Shown here in pieces: positions 34,186 to 48,100 of a stretch of DNA of 64,000 nucleotides (the first letter of the stretch is position 1; each line of letters begins with the position of its first letter). The notes under the pieces are model-generated. The model did no database searches. It saw nothing but the letters and a program-made list of their open reading frames with translations, and was not told the DNA's origin. A program made the translations under genes and the position numbers. This DNA is from Trebouxia sp. TZW2008 (taxonomy: Eukaryota; Chlorophyta; Trebouxiophyceae; Trebouxiales; Trebouxiaceae), in contig BDIU01000460.1 of NCBI GenBank assembly GCA_002118135.1, positions 1 to 64,000 on the forward strand, read 5' to 3'.

Positions 34186-34882
34186 GCTGTACGACACCAT
34201 TCTCGCGCAGGAGACGGCAGGCTCGGGACCGGGATCCTCAAGTAAGAGCTCACGCCGTTGTCGGCACGCTTCAAATGCCGTTGCTATCTGATTGACACAT
34301 GATGCTGGTGTTGCAGTCAGTGATCAGCTGCTCAGCAGGTGACTTTCAGCTTTGCAGTGGATCCTTGCTGACTCAGACTGCTGAGTCAACAACCTGCCTT
34401 GACTGTAGCGGCAACTTACTATTGGACAAGAACTGGGGCAGAGCCCTGCAGATTATTGATCAAGGAGGTGTCAGATGTTTTGAGGCAGAGCACAGCAAGC
34501 GCAGAGTGTTCCAGGCAAGTCTATTGAGGCACACATTTGAAAATTTGAAAAGCCAATCAGCTTAAATTGCCTGAGCTGCTTTGCCATGCAGGTCCAAGGC
34601 AAAAGTGCTTCAGACCATTACCTTGTCTTTCCAGAGCATTACTGCTCGTGCCAAGCTTTCTTCTACGAGGTTGTTGGCCGGAGCGAGGCGCCATTTGTGA
34701 GCGGCTTGCATGCTTGGTCTTGCCGCTCGCATGCGATACACATTCACTTGTCAGTACTCACAAGTCTTGTGGGTTTGCAGTGCAAGCATCAGATAGCAGC
34801 TAAGGTTGCAGACACGGGCAAGCGGTGCCCGGTCACTGTTGTGCCTGATCACATCCTCACTCAAATTCTGTTAGAGTCCTGA
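34186..34882 (+). CDS. ZSWIM7: ZSWIM7 (SWS1), SWIM zinc-finger recombination protein
   Basis: SWS1 partners a Rad51 paralogue in homologous recombination in the nucleus. Exons: 34186-34241, 34317-34338, 34409-34514, 34592-34696 and 34781-34882 (stop TGA). Phases agree throughout. Visible: DQLLS, LLLDKNWGRALQIIDQGGVR, SKRRVFQVQG (family RRVYQVLG), then the SWIM zinc finger HYCSCQAFFYEVV...FCKHQIA with CxC and CxH ligands, and the C-terminal VPDHILTQILLES. The intron after 34514 begins GCAAGT (GC-AG), which is required for the conserved FQ-VQG join. The first exon and ATG are not certain. An ATG at 34107 (MPPATLQTNAA) is in the area. The protein is small, as expected for the family (about 140-150 residues). 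Confidence 0.75.
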
Positions 34883-34979
34883 TCTCAAGATTCAAACTGC
34901 TCTCTTGGCAATCTTCTGTAAGCACAGATTTACAAACAAGCAGCTAGTTCTGCTAAGCTACAGTGCAGCCACTGTCAGC

Positions 34980-35399
34980 ATGAGCAGCATGAGGCATCTG
35001 CTAGGCCATCCAATTCATGCAGTCAGCTCCGCAACTACAGCAGCTGCTGATGCAGTCACCCTGGCAGCCTCAGATGCAGCTCATACGGACTCGGAAACCC
35101 TGCCAGGTTACAGCTGGTGGCCACGGCAGCGCAGCATAGTCGCACTTCTGATCCTTGCACATGTTGCAGCGCTGCTCTATTGGGTGTATCAGGTTCTTAA
35201 AAAAGCGACCCTTGATGCCAGCGAAACGAAACGAAAAGCACTCATGGAACCGCCAAAGAAGGTCAATTGCACATATGAGTGGTCCAATCTTCCAGGAACT
35301 AAGCTATCTCCTTTCAACTCTGCAAACAAGCTAGTATCCAGGACAAATTCCTGGAGTCAGCTATTGGCAGACCCAGGCGACAGCAAGGCTGCCGTGTAG
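34980..35399 (+). CDS. Small single-pass membrane protein, unknown
   Basis: Open frame without introns from MSSMRHLLGHP to a stop at 35399, 139 residues (an earlier in-frame ATG lies at 34905). An Ala/Thr/Ser-rich N-terminus is followed by one hydrophobic segment, SIVALLILAHVAALLYWVYQ, then a basic, polar tail (LKKATLDASETKRKALMEPP) ending DPGDSKAAV. The order suggests one membrane helix with a cytosolic or stromal C-terminus. No family recognised. It begins 98 bp after the ZSWIM7 stop and could also be the last exon of a longer gene. Confidence 0.4.
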   Translation: MSSMRHLLGHPIHAVSSATTAAADAVTLAASDAAHTDSETLPGYSWWPRQRSIVALLILAHVAALLYWVYQVLKKATLDASETKRKALMEPPKKVNCTYEWSNLPGTKLSPFNSANKLVSRTNSWSQLLADPGDSKAAV

Positions 35400-36105
35400 T
35401 TTTTCTTTCTGCCATACGTAATGCCCCAGCAGTGGTGCAGGCTTTGCACACTTACACACCTCTGAACCAGGTCAAGGTACACCAGCTTTAGTTTAAGGCA
35501 TGGTGCCTCACCTGTAAGTGTTCTTGCTGCATGCAGTGGAGGGAGCTGTTGAATGAACATTTTCAGAATTTTGAGCCTTTTGTGCATGCATGTACTGCTG
35601 CGCAATACTGTTGTTTTGTACATTGTTTTGCATGGGCTGAGCAATGGCACTTGCCATGCAAACGCATCATCGACACCTTGGAGCATGGCATTTGATGTAC
35701 TGACTCGTTTTTGTCCCTTGTTCAGTTCAGCAAAAGAAGTACTTCGACTCGATTTGTAGAAATATTGATGCGTTCAACTTCAAGTGAACAAATTTTGGCT
35801 GGCATATTCGCAACAACCGTCGTCCATAACATAAAGACGTAAGTGTGACTGTTTCAGCTGCCTGTCTTTTCCTATACTCACGTGTAGTGCACTCAAGAAT
35901 GGTATTGAAAATCTATCATCAATTCATGTGCCGAAAACATATGCGGGTTGCGACTGCAACGCAACTGCGCTCCAGAGCAAAATTGACGACACAATTTGAT
36001 GAGCGAAAACACGAATGCAGAGACGACATTCATGCGTCAAACATGCATATGCACAGAAACATCATGATGTACCACTTGATATACGGTACATTGCATGCTG
36101 GTGCA
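35400..36105. other. Convergent intergenic region, no gene seen
   Basis: Separates the ends of the plus-strand membrane-protein ORF and the minus-strand large gene. It contains short frames without motif or splice support; presumably the 3' untranslated parts of both genes. Confidence 0.3.
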
Positions 36106-39100
36106 TCAACTTTTATGACTAAGATAGGACATGCTGGGCAACAACAAACTTTGCAATTGTTGTTGAAACTGTTCAACAGAAAGACTTTCTTGAAGAAAAC
36201 TATGCAGCCCAGTGAAGTACTCAGGATGGTAAGGATGCTGACCGCCGCCAGCCAACAGAGAGCACTGACTGTACACCTCCTCAAGTGAGTCAAACTCTGC
36301 CTGAGCTGCAGTGGTCTGCAGGATCAACATTAAAGGTAAATTGGAAGGATGCTTCCGTGCTGGACAAAGCAAACAGCTCTGAAAGCTTCTGTGCATGCAA
36401 ATACAACAGTGTGCTATGCCATGCCCAGATACAGAAACTGTGCTTCACACACTGGATCATAATTGCAGCAGCAAATTGTAAATGCTCATACCTGCTCAGC
36501 ATGACGTGAGTCCACAGCAGCGCGGGACAAGGTGGCAAAACTCTGTGGTGCATGCTGCAATATGAATGACGCTTGCTGCTGAGCACTAGGGGTCAATGCA
36601 TGCTCTGTCAGCTGCAATGCTGGACTGTTCACCTGCAAAGCAGCAGCCTCAGCAGTGACGACTGTAATGAATATGATCTGTATGAAATTGTGTGGCCTAT
36701 GCATCAGCTTAGGTGTGAGTAGCGTTGCAGATACTCTCATGCCCAGGAGACCTTTGAGTCTCACAGCAGCAGCTCTGTTCATGGTGCTGTAGCATCCATT
36801 GCAGAAAAGACTTAACCGCCTGTCCTTGCGTCTGCGGCCACTTTACATAGTGTGTCACGGACATCAGTATCTGACTGATCTGCAAATGGACACTGTGTAA
36901 GGCATGCATGTCAAGCAGACATCCCTTGCAAATCTTTGGCATGTTCCAAGTGTGCAGCTTGCCAAGCTACCTGGCTATGAGTAATGGCACATTGCCAAAT
37001 CTGACCCCACAAGCATTTGGAGCAGCTAGCATGGTGAAGATATGACAACAAGTCTGTGCCGCTTCTTTTCACAGAGGCTGCCTCACACTGCAGAGTTTTT
37101 GTTTCTTTCCTTGTCTGAAACACAAGACTGACAGATTGTGGCTTACTGGGACATGGGCATTGCGAGGCTGTGGCTCATAGCCTTGGAGAGCTGGACATAG
37201 TGTGAATCTGATGTAGGCCGAAACAGCGAAGGCAGCAAATGCAAGCTGCACTAGCACGTGGGCATGCTCAGCAGCTGCAGGAGAGACTTCAGCCTCTGCT
37301 TGCAGTCTGCGTGTCGCATCAGGCTCCTTGCTAACCATCCCCATGGCCTTGCGCAAGTTGCCTGTCACTCTGTCAGTCAAGTTAGCCTTTGCATTGGGCT
37401 CACCAGCTGCGGCTCCTGCAATCAGACAGCCAAGGAAAAGTTACACTTTCTACAGTCTGAAACTCAGCAAGACAGAAGGAAATTTTGGTGGTATGGCTTT
37501 GCCACAAAGCAGTGTGACAAGTGCTAATGCTGGACAAGATCCCGTCTTTGTTTCAAGTGAGCCATATGTAAGTGATGATGAATGTCACAATCTCTTCTTG
37601 ACAGGGTATGAATGCTCTGCCACTCTGCGCGAGACAGGCTGATGGATGCTTTACTTGCAGAGCATTTTGCCAAAATGCTGGAACCTGTTTTGCTGGATAT
37701 GCTACGAGATGCAATGACTGCTCTTATACCAGGTTGCTGAAACATTTTTCTCCTGATTGTTCTGCTGAATGCAATCCACTAGTTGGGGCGGGTCAACAAG
37801 CAGGGAGGCCTGGACACAAGAGGAGGAAAAGGAAGCAGACCTGGGCGATAATAGTGCAGGGAGTGGCCCTTGAAAGCGCTGGGCATGTTGTGGCGTGTCT
37901 CTGCAGCAGCGCTCTGGCGCCCTACGCAGCACAGACAGACATGTCAGCAATTTGTCAACAGTTGGGCAGTCTAGAAATTGGTCAGAGCAGCGCCTTGCAA
38001 GATGTGCATATATCATGCACATTGCAAGCTGACGTCATATCAGGCAAGGTCTTGCATTCTGGGCCACGAGTTTTCAAAGAAATGTAGGTGATGTGCTGTG
38101 GAAAATGTGTTGCCCAGCTCCACGGCAAGGAGTAACTTCAGCTTGCATCACTGCAGCAACCGCCTGTGTTCACTCACAATCCTCAAATGTACACACCCAA
38201 TCCCGTGTAGGCAAGGTTAAGATTTTCTTTGTCAACAAACACCATAGCAACAAATCAGAATGTTCTGCAGGAAGTGTCAAAGCTTCATAACCCACATCCC
38301 TTCTGTCAATAAGCACAAAGGCAACATACAAGAATGTTCTGCAGGAAGTGTTGAAGCCTCACCAGAATGTTCTGCAGGTAGTGTTGAAGACTGTGGCAGT
38401 TTTCTGCAAGAAATGTGAAGTCTTACCAGAATGTTCTGCTGGAAGTGTTGAAGGGTCATGCCCAGCATCTTTTCTATCCTCTGCCAAAGCTCCAAAGTCA
38501 TAGGCAGAGTCCAGCGGACTGGGGCTGGGCCCAGCAGGCCCCAGGGCAGAATCAGGAAGATACCCAGATCCGGCTCTGTAGGAGCTTTCAAGGCCTTGCT
38601 GAGCTTTGGCGGAAGAGGGGCGCAGCAGGCGGTTCTTGAAGCCTGTGAGCTTGCTGCCTAAATGTGAGTCTTCATGCCTTGTCTCCTGTCACACAAAGAT
38701 GAGGTTTGATACTGCCGCAACAGCACAGCAACAGCAACAGACGTGACCACCATGCCGCTGGATTTATGTTTTGTGGGAACTGCTCTTATGGTTCACTGTA
38801 ACAACATCAGCCCGTGGCAAAACATCAACAGACAATGCACTTGGTGCTGACTGCTATCAACAAGTGGAAGTTTACAGCTGATGGTACAAGTGACAATCAT
38901 GTCTGATCACCTGATCAGGGTCGCTAGGCTTGCTGAGCTTGGACCGTAGGTTGGCAAACCTGCCTGCCTTTGGCTGTGCATCACTGGCTGGGACTGCTGG
39001 CTCCTTGCTGCGGGAAAGCAAACCCATTAGGCCAGCTTTGGACCTACTGCTGTCTGAATCCTCCTGCACACCAGTACAGAGTTGACCAGTGAAAGATGCT

Positions 39101-42100
39101 GCTGCCATTGCTTGCTGTACCTAGCAGAGGTTGGCAAGTCTGTCTGTCTTTGGCTAAGCATCACTGGCTGGGACTGCTGCCTCCTTGCTGCGGGAGAGCA
39201 AATCCAGTAGGCCAGCTTCGGGCCCACCACTATTTGAGTCTTCCTGCACGTCAGGGACGGTCTTTTTCCCCTGCACATGCGCAGTCAACACAGCATGCAT
39301 AGCATGCATGACATGGAGATGGTTGCTGCATATCTCATGGCTTGCCTTAAGGCACAGCAAGCTTGTACATATGTTCCTGAACTCAATTGTACCAGTGTGC
39401 TTAGCTGGACTAGCATTGTTGCTCAAGCAACATGCAACTTCTAGGGAAAAGGCATGCAGCCAAAACGCCACACCTGTGCAGCACTTGAACCAAGGAAGCT
39501 GGTGGCAGGCTTGAAGGGCTTGGCTTGGGGCTGGGGGGTAGGGGGGGTGTGGGGGGTTGAGCTGCCGTCAGAGTCCCCTCTGTTCAGTCGAGCCTTCATC
39601 TCAGACCTGGCGAGCCTTAAGCGCTCAGCTGCCCCAGAGAACAGACCTACAGAGGCATGGTAAAATTTCTGTGACAGGGTCCAAGCAAGGAATCATTCAA
39701 CAGCAAGTATCACAGCAGATGAGCCGCAGCATTTGGTGAAGTGTTTGTTGATATCCCATGACCAAATCGCGAACGATCTACGCCTCAGCAAGTGAGTTGA
39801 GTGGAGTTGAGTAGATCTGAAGCTGTCTGCTGTCGAGGATGTTCTGAGCTGTGCTGCTTTGTCGGAAGAGCTGCTGCTGTCGGTCACGAGTGATAATGCG
39901 CAGGCAAAAAGTCCCAAGTGTCTCAGGGTGGTGTACCTGAAAAAGACACGAAATAACCAGCAGGCAGACCCTCAATTACCTTTTGGACTGCATGCAAATG
40001 GCTAGCTGCCACAGCAGGTCTTGCCAGCACAGTGTTGCAACGAGGGCTGATTCAGGACTGCAAGAAGAGTTGTTGATTTAGCAACTACAGCTGGTACAGA
40101 AGCAGCAACATTGCAATAACCCTGAGGATTTGGAATCCAGAGGCAAATTGAGCAGCAGATGAGTAGATCCCTGGCATAAGGTGGCGATGCCATGCGAGCA
40201 TGTCAGAGGGCGTGATTGAGTCATCTCAGCAGGTCTGACCTTGCTCTTGCGAGGCAGGGGTGCAGGGCAGGGCAAGCCAGGGCAGTGCCACGTAGCCCTG
40301 CAGGCAGTCTAGCAGGCGCTGCAGCTGTTCCTGGGGAGCAGCAGCTGCCAATTTGCGCCACCGTGCATCTGCCAGCCACAGCAGCGCCTCAAGCCAGGGC
40401 CCCACCACATGCAGGGGGGCGGCAGGGTGCGCTTCAGCCCTTGCTGTTGCCTCTAAGACATCTGCACAGAGGGCAAGGGTGACACGGGTGACATTCCATG
40501 GGTGATTAACTATGTCAGCCAGCCATAGCAGGGCCTCCAGCCAGGGCCCCACCACACGGAGGGGGGGGCTGGTGCCGCTTCAGCCCTTGCTGTTGCCTCT
40601 AAGATATCTGCATAGCAGGCATGGGTGACGTTCCATGGGTGAGATTTCAATGTCAGCCAGCCACAGCAGGTCCTTGAGCCAGGGCCCCGCTGCATGCAGG
40701 GGGGCGGCTGGGTGGGCTCAGCCCTCGCTGTTGCCTCCAAACTATCTCCACAGCAAACGTGTTAGCTAGCTGCAAAGTTGCTGCAAGGAGCAAACAGCCA
40801 GCCACAGCAGAGCCTGTGATTAGGGCCTCTTCACATGCAGCGGGGGCACCGGTGGTTGCCTCAGCCATTGCCGTTGCCCCTCAAATGTCTGCAGGGAAGC
40901 CATGGCTATAGTCTATCAGCTGGCTGTGGCCCTAGTCTATCAGCTGGCTGTGGCCCTAGTCTGCCAGCTTGCGGCACTATGTCTCTGCTAATCTATAGTA
41001 TATAGTAGCATGCTGTACTGTCTCATCACATTACGTCAAGAGAACTGCAGACATGTACCTGAGACCAGATCACGCCAAGCCATGGTGTCCTGACCGGCTG
41101 CCTGCTGTCTAGCCTTCTCACACGCCAGAGCTACTGTCAAGGGCATCTGGTGACCGGCTGCTGCTTGGCACAGCCCCACAAGGGCTGTTTGAGGGAGACC
41201 ATCCAGGCAAGTGAGCACAGAGGTCTGAGCGTGGTGTGGTGAGCGGCCTGAAAAAGAGGCAGGGGTGGCGTCCAGGGGAGGCACAAGATCCTGCAGTCAA
41301 GTAAGTGGGTCTCACAAACTTTTGTCCAGGCAGAACAATAAAGAGATCCTGTAATGCAAGATCAATTACAAAAGGTATGCAAGTCTTCTCAATAGATTAT
41401 GCTTCTTGCAACCATAACAATTGCGCTATTGCTGGAGACAAGGTTTAGCAAGCCAAGCAAGCGCTGCAGCTGCAGCATGTTGTATGCTTGGGCAAGGGTT
41501 GCTTTGATATGTCCTGCGCTCAGGCTGTTGTGCTGAGTGAAGTACGTGCAGCAGCACACAATACTTGGACTACAGCATTGCAAGTAAGCAAGATGGGGTG
41601 TGAAAGTGCAGGTGCTTACAGTGTCAATATGGGTAGGCAGCGCCAGCTGCACTTCACTGTAGCTGTCTTGCCTGTCCAGCTCACCCCCCTCCCGCCCCTC
41701 TTGGGTTCCCGTGCTAGAAGACTGCTGCAGAGGGCTGCTTGCAGCAGCCCCACCAGGGCTTTGCTGAAGGGCCCCATGCTGACGCAGCTGCTGAGTGAGT
41801 AACAGGTCCTCTGTGAGAGCTGAGGGGATGGGAGCTTGAGATAGGGGGTTGGACGTGAAGATGACTCTGAGCAGGGACAGGGCAAACTCTGGGTGCTGTT
41901 GTCGGGCTGAGTCCTGAACAGTGGCACAACATATGAGTGGATATGAGCATTCAGCCAGATCAATGTTTGTGCGCAGCAGCAAAGACGTTGCCATGCTGTG
42001 AATGACAGTCTTTTGTCTCATCATGCTTGTTGCGTCACGCAGTACCTGGATGCATCAGGAGGCATGATGGCTTAAAATGTGAAGGCTGACACCAAGAGAC

Positions 42101-45100
42101 AATCTTGAAGTTGGAAAGTTTGTGCGCAGCACAAGTAGTGGCTCATAGCTGACGTGCTCATGATCATGCGGAAGCTGATACATTTGAGGCAAAAGGAGTT
42201 GAGGCAGAGGCACTAGCGCCTGCCCAAAATTATGGCAGGTAGACAGGCTGCACCTATTGACAATAGAGGACAATGACGGCAAGGCCAAGGCTGGACTATA
42301 TCACTTGATGCTGATCTGACGCCTGGCTCTTTTGACATTTTGCTGTACTTCTATTGCAAGAAAAAATCAATGTGTGCTTGGAACATGATGCAACCAGGGC
42401 AATGCATCACATGTATGGGCACTGAGCAAACAAGACGCTGAAAGACAAAACTCTGGGTGCGCACCAGAATGGCAAGAGCCAAGCGGTGCTGGATTGCGGC
42501 TGCATCAGTGGCAGCAGCAGCATGGGGCAGCTTGGTGCCCTTGGGGTCTGCACTGCCCATCCCAATGCCCTTCTTCAGGGCTGCCACACCAGCCCTCAAC
42601 CTCAGCATGCTGCTCTCACTGCCTGCATCATCATCACCATAATTTCAGACATGCCAATATGGGCATAACATCAGCTGGGCATCTTTACCAACACCAACAC
42701 CAGCACCAACACCAATACCAACACCAACACCAGAATTGACGTCAGGGTCAGCCTCAGCATGCTGCTCTTGCTGCCTGCATCACCATGATCAACATCTTGA
42801 TTGCCGATAAGTGTGACAAGCCAAGCCTTGCTTGGAGTTATTTCCCGTGCCATTGCCTATTTTTAGGGCTCCTACGCCAGCCCTGAGCCTCAGCATGCTG
42901 CTGTCACTGCCTGCATCCTCGTCATCACCTCATTTGCCAACATCATTGACAGCAGCAGCATTGGCAGCACATCAGCACGTACACTGGGAAAGCATCAGCA
43001 TCAGCATGGTTGTTCGCATGACAGTACTGGCAAAGCATCAGCATCAGCATCAGCACCAGGACCAGCACCAGCAACAACATCAGCATCAGCTTAGCACCAA
43101 CCCCAAGTCAGCATTATAAACAACATTAACAATTTCACCCAAGGTTGTACAAAGTCGCAGCAACAATATAGGTGAGCGCCATGCAAAGCCAAATCCTGAG
43201 GAGATAGGCAGGACAGCTCGAATTCTCATGCTGCAAACAAGCTATAAGGCCGTTCAGAACCCTGGCTGAGACCAATGAAGTAAGCAATCAGGGCAGACAT
43301 GCCAAGGCCAGGAGCATGCCTGGCATTGTCTCTCTAACAAATTACATACGATAGTACGAGTAACCACTTCCGAGCTACGCGCAACGACAAGAGTGAGTGT
43401 AGTTAATGAAAAGCGAGTCAGTATGCAGAGGTAAGTAAGCCTGACAGTATGGAACATGCCTGGGTGCTTAGCTGGGCTCTGATCATGGACAAGCTGTGTT
43501 GTGGCAGTTGGCTGCTCTGCATGGTGCGACAATTTTGCTGATTGGCCCACACTCGTCCGAGGTGCAGTGATCAGCTGCAGGGGGCCCTCAGCATTGGCAA
43601 AGGGCAAGGGCTCAAGGGTCACCAGCACTCCTGCAATACAGCAAGCAGCACATGACTCTCCTATCCCATACACAGAGGGTAATGCAAGGACACTGTATTG
43701 AAAGTTACGGCTAGACGTTTTGTTACACATTCAGGCAACTCAGAACACTTTTGACAGTGCCTTGTGACTTGTCTGACTTTCAAAAGTTGTATATATGGAA
43801 ACGTCCCTGCAAGACGCTCAGAACAAGCCTGCCTGGTGAGACAGGACTTGGGCCACACACACCTAGCACATGTGCTGGAAATAATATCGTTGTGACTTGT
43901 TGCAAGAAGGGGTGAGCATCAACCAGGTGACCAGCTTGCAGTGCTCATGCAAGATTTGCAGGTATCAAACTTGAAATACTGCAGCGCCCAATCACTGCAT
44001 CTATAGTGACTGCTCTTTGTAACACTACTTTGACTACTAAGCAAATTGTCCTTATGTCAAATTGTCCTCACTCAGAGGTGCCACTGCAGTCAGAACGCAC
44101 TCCCTGGTGCCCAATCGCCTTATGCTTCATTCAGTGTCGTTACAAAGAGAAGTTACTGTATCATCGACGTCAGCCACCGCAACTCGTGGGTGTGCCTACC
44201 TGGGGGTTGTGTTATGCAAGCCAGCAAGGCCCTGAAAGGCTCAGCAGCAACCGAGTAGATGGACAGCCCATCATTGGCACCGCTGTCTCCTGCCTGTTGC
44301 ACTGCTGAGGCAGCTGGCCCTTGCTCCTCTTCATCACTGCTGCTGGGGTCCAGGTAGACTTGATCATCTTGGCGTTGGGGGCCCCGAGAGGGGGAACCCG
44401 GCTGGGTGGTGCCCTTGCCCGGGGGCTGGGTCAGGCGGCTGACTAGGCTCGACAGGGCAGGTGCGTGCCACTTGGGAGTAGTGTCTGCAGCCATAGCACA
44501 TTCTGATTGGTCCCCAAATGGTGTCAATCGCTGGAAATGTAAGTGACTACAACTTTCCAGCCGCCAGCATTCTCAAAACTGATGTGTTCATGCTTCATAC
44601 CGTGTGCAAGCTTTGACTTTATTTAACTTTTTCTTTGTCAATGGCAAACATGCATGCATGACCAACAAGCAGTTGTAATGCTGAGTTGGGTCAGAGCGGC
44701 TGTGTGTGCGTGCCGCTCATCACACAGGGCTGGTGACCTCGAGGCTGTGCTGGGTGCCCCAGCAGGCCCTAGGGTTTGCGCCAGGCCCAGGGATGCGTGC
44801 AGTATGCACTGTGTGAAAGATGCGCGCCATGCACACCAAACATACACATAGGAAGAAGCCACTGCAATGCTGAATTAGGTCAAAGCTGCAGCACACTGAC
44901 GCTGCTCACCGGGAAGGGCTGAGGGCTTTGGGGCTATGCTGGGCGCCCCAGCAGGCTCTAAGGACTGTGCCAGGCCCAGGGATGCATGCATGTGGGCCAG
45001 TGGCAACAAGCACTCCTGCATCAGGCTGGCTAGCTGGTCTGCGCTGAGGTGCCAGCACTCCAGCATCTCCATGGGCGCTTCTGCCTCATCGTGTGACCCT

Positions 45101-48100
45101 GCAGCAGAACAAGCGTTCGCATCTTGTAATGTGACACTGAAGCATACCGTGGTGGGCCCTTCAGCAGGATCTACAGATGGAATCAAGGCAAGTGAAGCAT
45201 GCATGTGGGCTGGGGCCAGCAACCCTCCTGCATCAGAGGTGTCGGCACTCCCAGCATCTCCATGTGTGCTTCTGTGTCGTCATGTGACTCTGGAGCTGAC
45301 TGAGAGGTCACACAAAAGAAACAGCCTGGAGCAAAATTGAGCGCAAGCGCAAATCATTCAGCGGCAGTCACCTCCAGCCTGAACTCTAGCAATAGAGTTC
45401 CATGAGCACTATGAACAAACACCTTTGTAGACCCACGTCATCACAGTCGCAGCTGCACTTGGCAAACAGTCAGGTGTCTGCTGATGCCTGACTGCCACCT
45501 CTTCATGCAGGACTCATGTAAGGCAAGGCAAGGCATAAGGCACATTTGTACATGGTCATAAGCCCGAGCTTGCTTCTACTCACAGAGGCTGCCTTCAGGC
45601 ATAGCCTTGTCTGTTCTGCTTTGTGCCATTCTGGTTTCTTTTTATAATGTACTCGCGCGTATATTATCATGTTCCTGCTCACCTTCCTCAATGTGGAACC
45701 CTCGGCACACTGATATAAGCATGACCTGCTGCACAGCACCAGCTGCCACTGCTGCTGCCTTGGCACTGCCATTCAGTTTGGCACCATGAGTCAGCAGCCT
45801 GGCTAGGGTTAGCAGCCGTAGGTTTGGGTTGCCCTCCACCAGGTGTGGGGCTGTGACAAAGGGCTGTAGCAGGAAGGGCGCCCCTGAAGGCCCTGGCTTG
45901 GACAGGGTTTGCTGTAGGGTGTTCAACTCCGCAGCGGCAAAGACGTGGTCTAGGCGCAGGTGTGATGTCAGCCACAGATTGTGAGGCTCGTCACTGCCTG
46001 AACCCAAAGCAGCAGCCGTTCATGGGCTAGTCACTGCAGCATCAATAAGCAGGCATTGCTAGGCAAGTGCAAAGATCCAGCTAGACACAAACAGCAGGAG
46101 ACTGGGGTCCAGGCTCAGGTGTGATGTCAGCCATAGGCTGTGAGGCTCATTGCTGCCTGACCTCAAAGCAGGCAGTCGTATGAGCGATGGGCCTTGATGT
46201 GTCGCTCATTGCATCGCCATTTTACATGCATGCTAGGCAGGTAAAAGGTCGGCCAGTGGCACACAGCAGGGGTGAATGCTGAAGGTACACTGGAGCTGAC
46301 TTGAAGCATTGCACAGCAGCAAGCGCCAAACTGCTTCAACACTTCAATACAGTTCCAGTATGACTCAAAATGCTTCAATCTTGCATTTCTGAACCTGATT
46401 GACAGACACTCTAATGGACTGCCTGCAATGAGACATGTCATTTGGCAACAGCCTGAAAGCGCATTCAGCATTGTTGAGGCATTGCATGTACCCAAAAGCA
46501 AGCATGAGTACCTGCTGCATCGGCTGTCTGTTCATCTCCGTTGACCAGCCGCATGATCCATTCCGGCATGTCAGCATCAGACATGACCACATACGCTTCC
46601 AGCACCAGCAGCAGCAGCTGCGTGGCCCAAGCCTTTGCAACAGCATCTAGCTGCTGCATCTGCCCACTGCCACCTTGCTGAGAAGCTTTCGACTGCGCTG
46701 CAGTGGCATTGCCTTGGTGCATGGTTGCATCATCGTCAAGCAGGGATGGGGGGTCTGCCGAGGGGGGGGTGCTTGGGGTGGGGTGTAGGCTGGCAGCCAC
46801 CGGGGACAGCTGCTGTAAGACTGGGCGCCAATCTAGGACATGCAGCAGCTGAAGCAAGGCTCGGTCAGAGCTGAAAAGCAAGGATGCCAGATCAGCCAGA
46901 GCATCTGCAGCACAGTACTGACACTGTTGAGCATGCATGCATCAACTTGCAGAAACCGGGCTAGGCTTGCCTTTCATCCATTGTTACCAAACAAATATTT
47001 GGTGACAGCAGAGCATCGATAGATCAATTGTTACAAGGGATGCTTTGACTGTAACACCTAGCAGTAAGCAAAAATTCATGCACCACTTTGCTGATGATCA
47101 ACTGATGATTGGCTTTTGCAAGCTTGCGCTGAACGTTGGCTCGACCACAAGTGCCAACAAGATTCAATGCCCTTCTGTGACTGTATGATCCATTGCTGAT
47201 AAGCTGCATGACATTGCCTGCGTCATTTTCTATGTGACAAGGCGCAAGAAAGCAGCATGACATGGGCATTACACATATGCACAACATCTGCAAGCTTGTT
47301 ATGCTTTGACAACTCCTGAGTTACAGTGGAAGATAGCTTCGTGCCAAGGCAAGGGTTGCCAGTACTCCTAATACCACGTGACAGCATTGCACATTTACAA
47401 GGTTGACAAGACACGATATGGTACGGTGACTGCTGCAAGCATAATATGGAATCAACACCTGGTGAGATGCAGTGGAAGGTGGCTTTGTGCCAGGGTAGGG
47501 ACTGCCAGTACTCCCGGAAGCGGGTGACAGCTGTGCCATCAGAAGCAGGGCCAGCCAGTGCCAGGAAAGGCTGCAGCACTGATTGGTAGACAGTCCACAG
47601 CCAGTCTACTAGCCAGGGGTGGCTGCCAGCAGGCTCTAGCAGGCTGCTCAGCAGGCAGGTGAACTCCTGCGTGAAAGCCTCGCCCTCCAGCCCACTGCCA
47701 TACCTGCACCGCAAAGCTGAAGTGACGTCCAGTTGACCAGATTTTTGCCGGCGGCGAATCAAGGGTTGCATGAGCCTGACATAGTCCTTGCTTAAGGTCT
47801 GATGTGCTGCCAATCTGCACTGTTGAGGTCAGATTGAGACTGCTGTATGAGCCACAACTTCAGCTGACACAAGTTCTTGCTGGGAACACCTGCAGAAAGG
47901 CTGCAGTATTGATTGGTAGACAGTCCACAGCCAGTCTTCTAGCCACAGGGGTGGCTGGCTGCGGGGTCCAGCAGGCTCCTGAGCAGGCAGGTGAACTCCA
48001 GAGTGAAGGCTTCTGACTCCAACCCTCTGCTGTACCTGTAAAGCCTTGCTGAAGTCAGCCTCGGGTTGCCATACAAGCAAACCAGGTTCACAAGCAGTTT

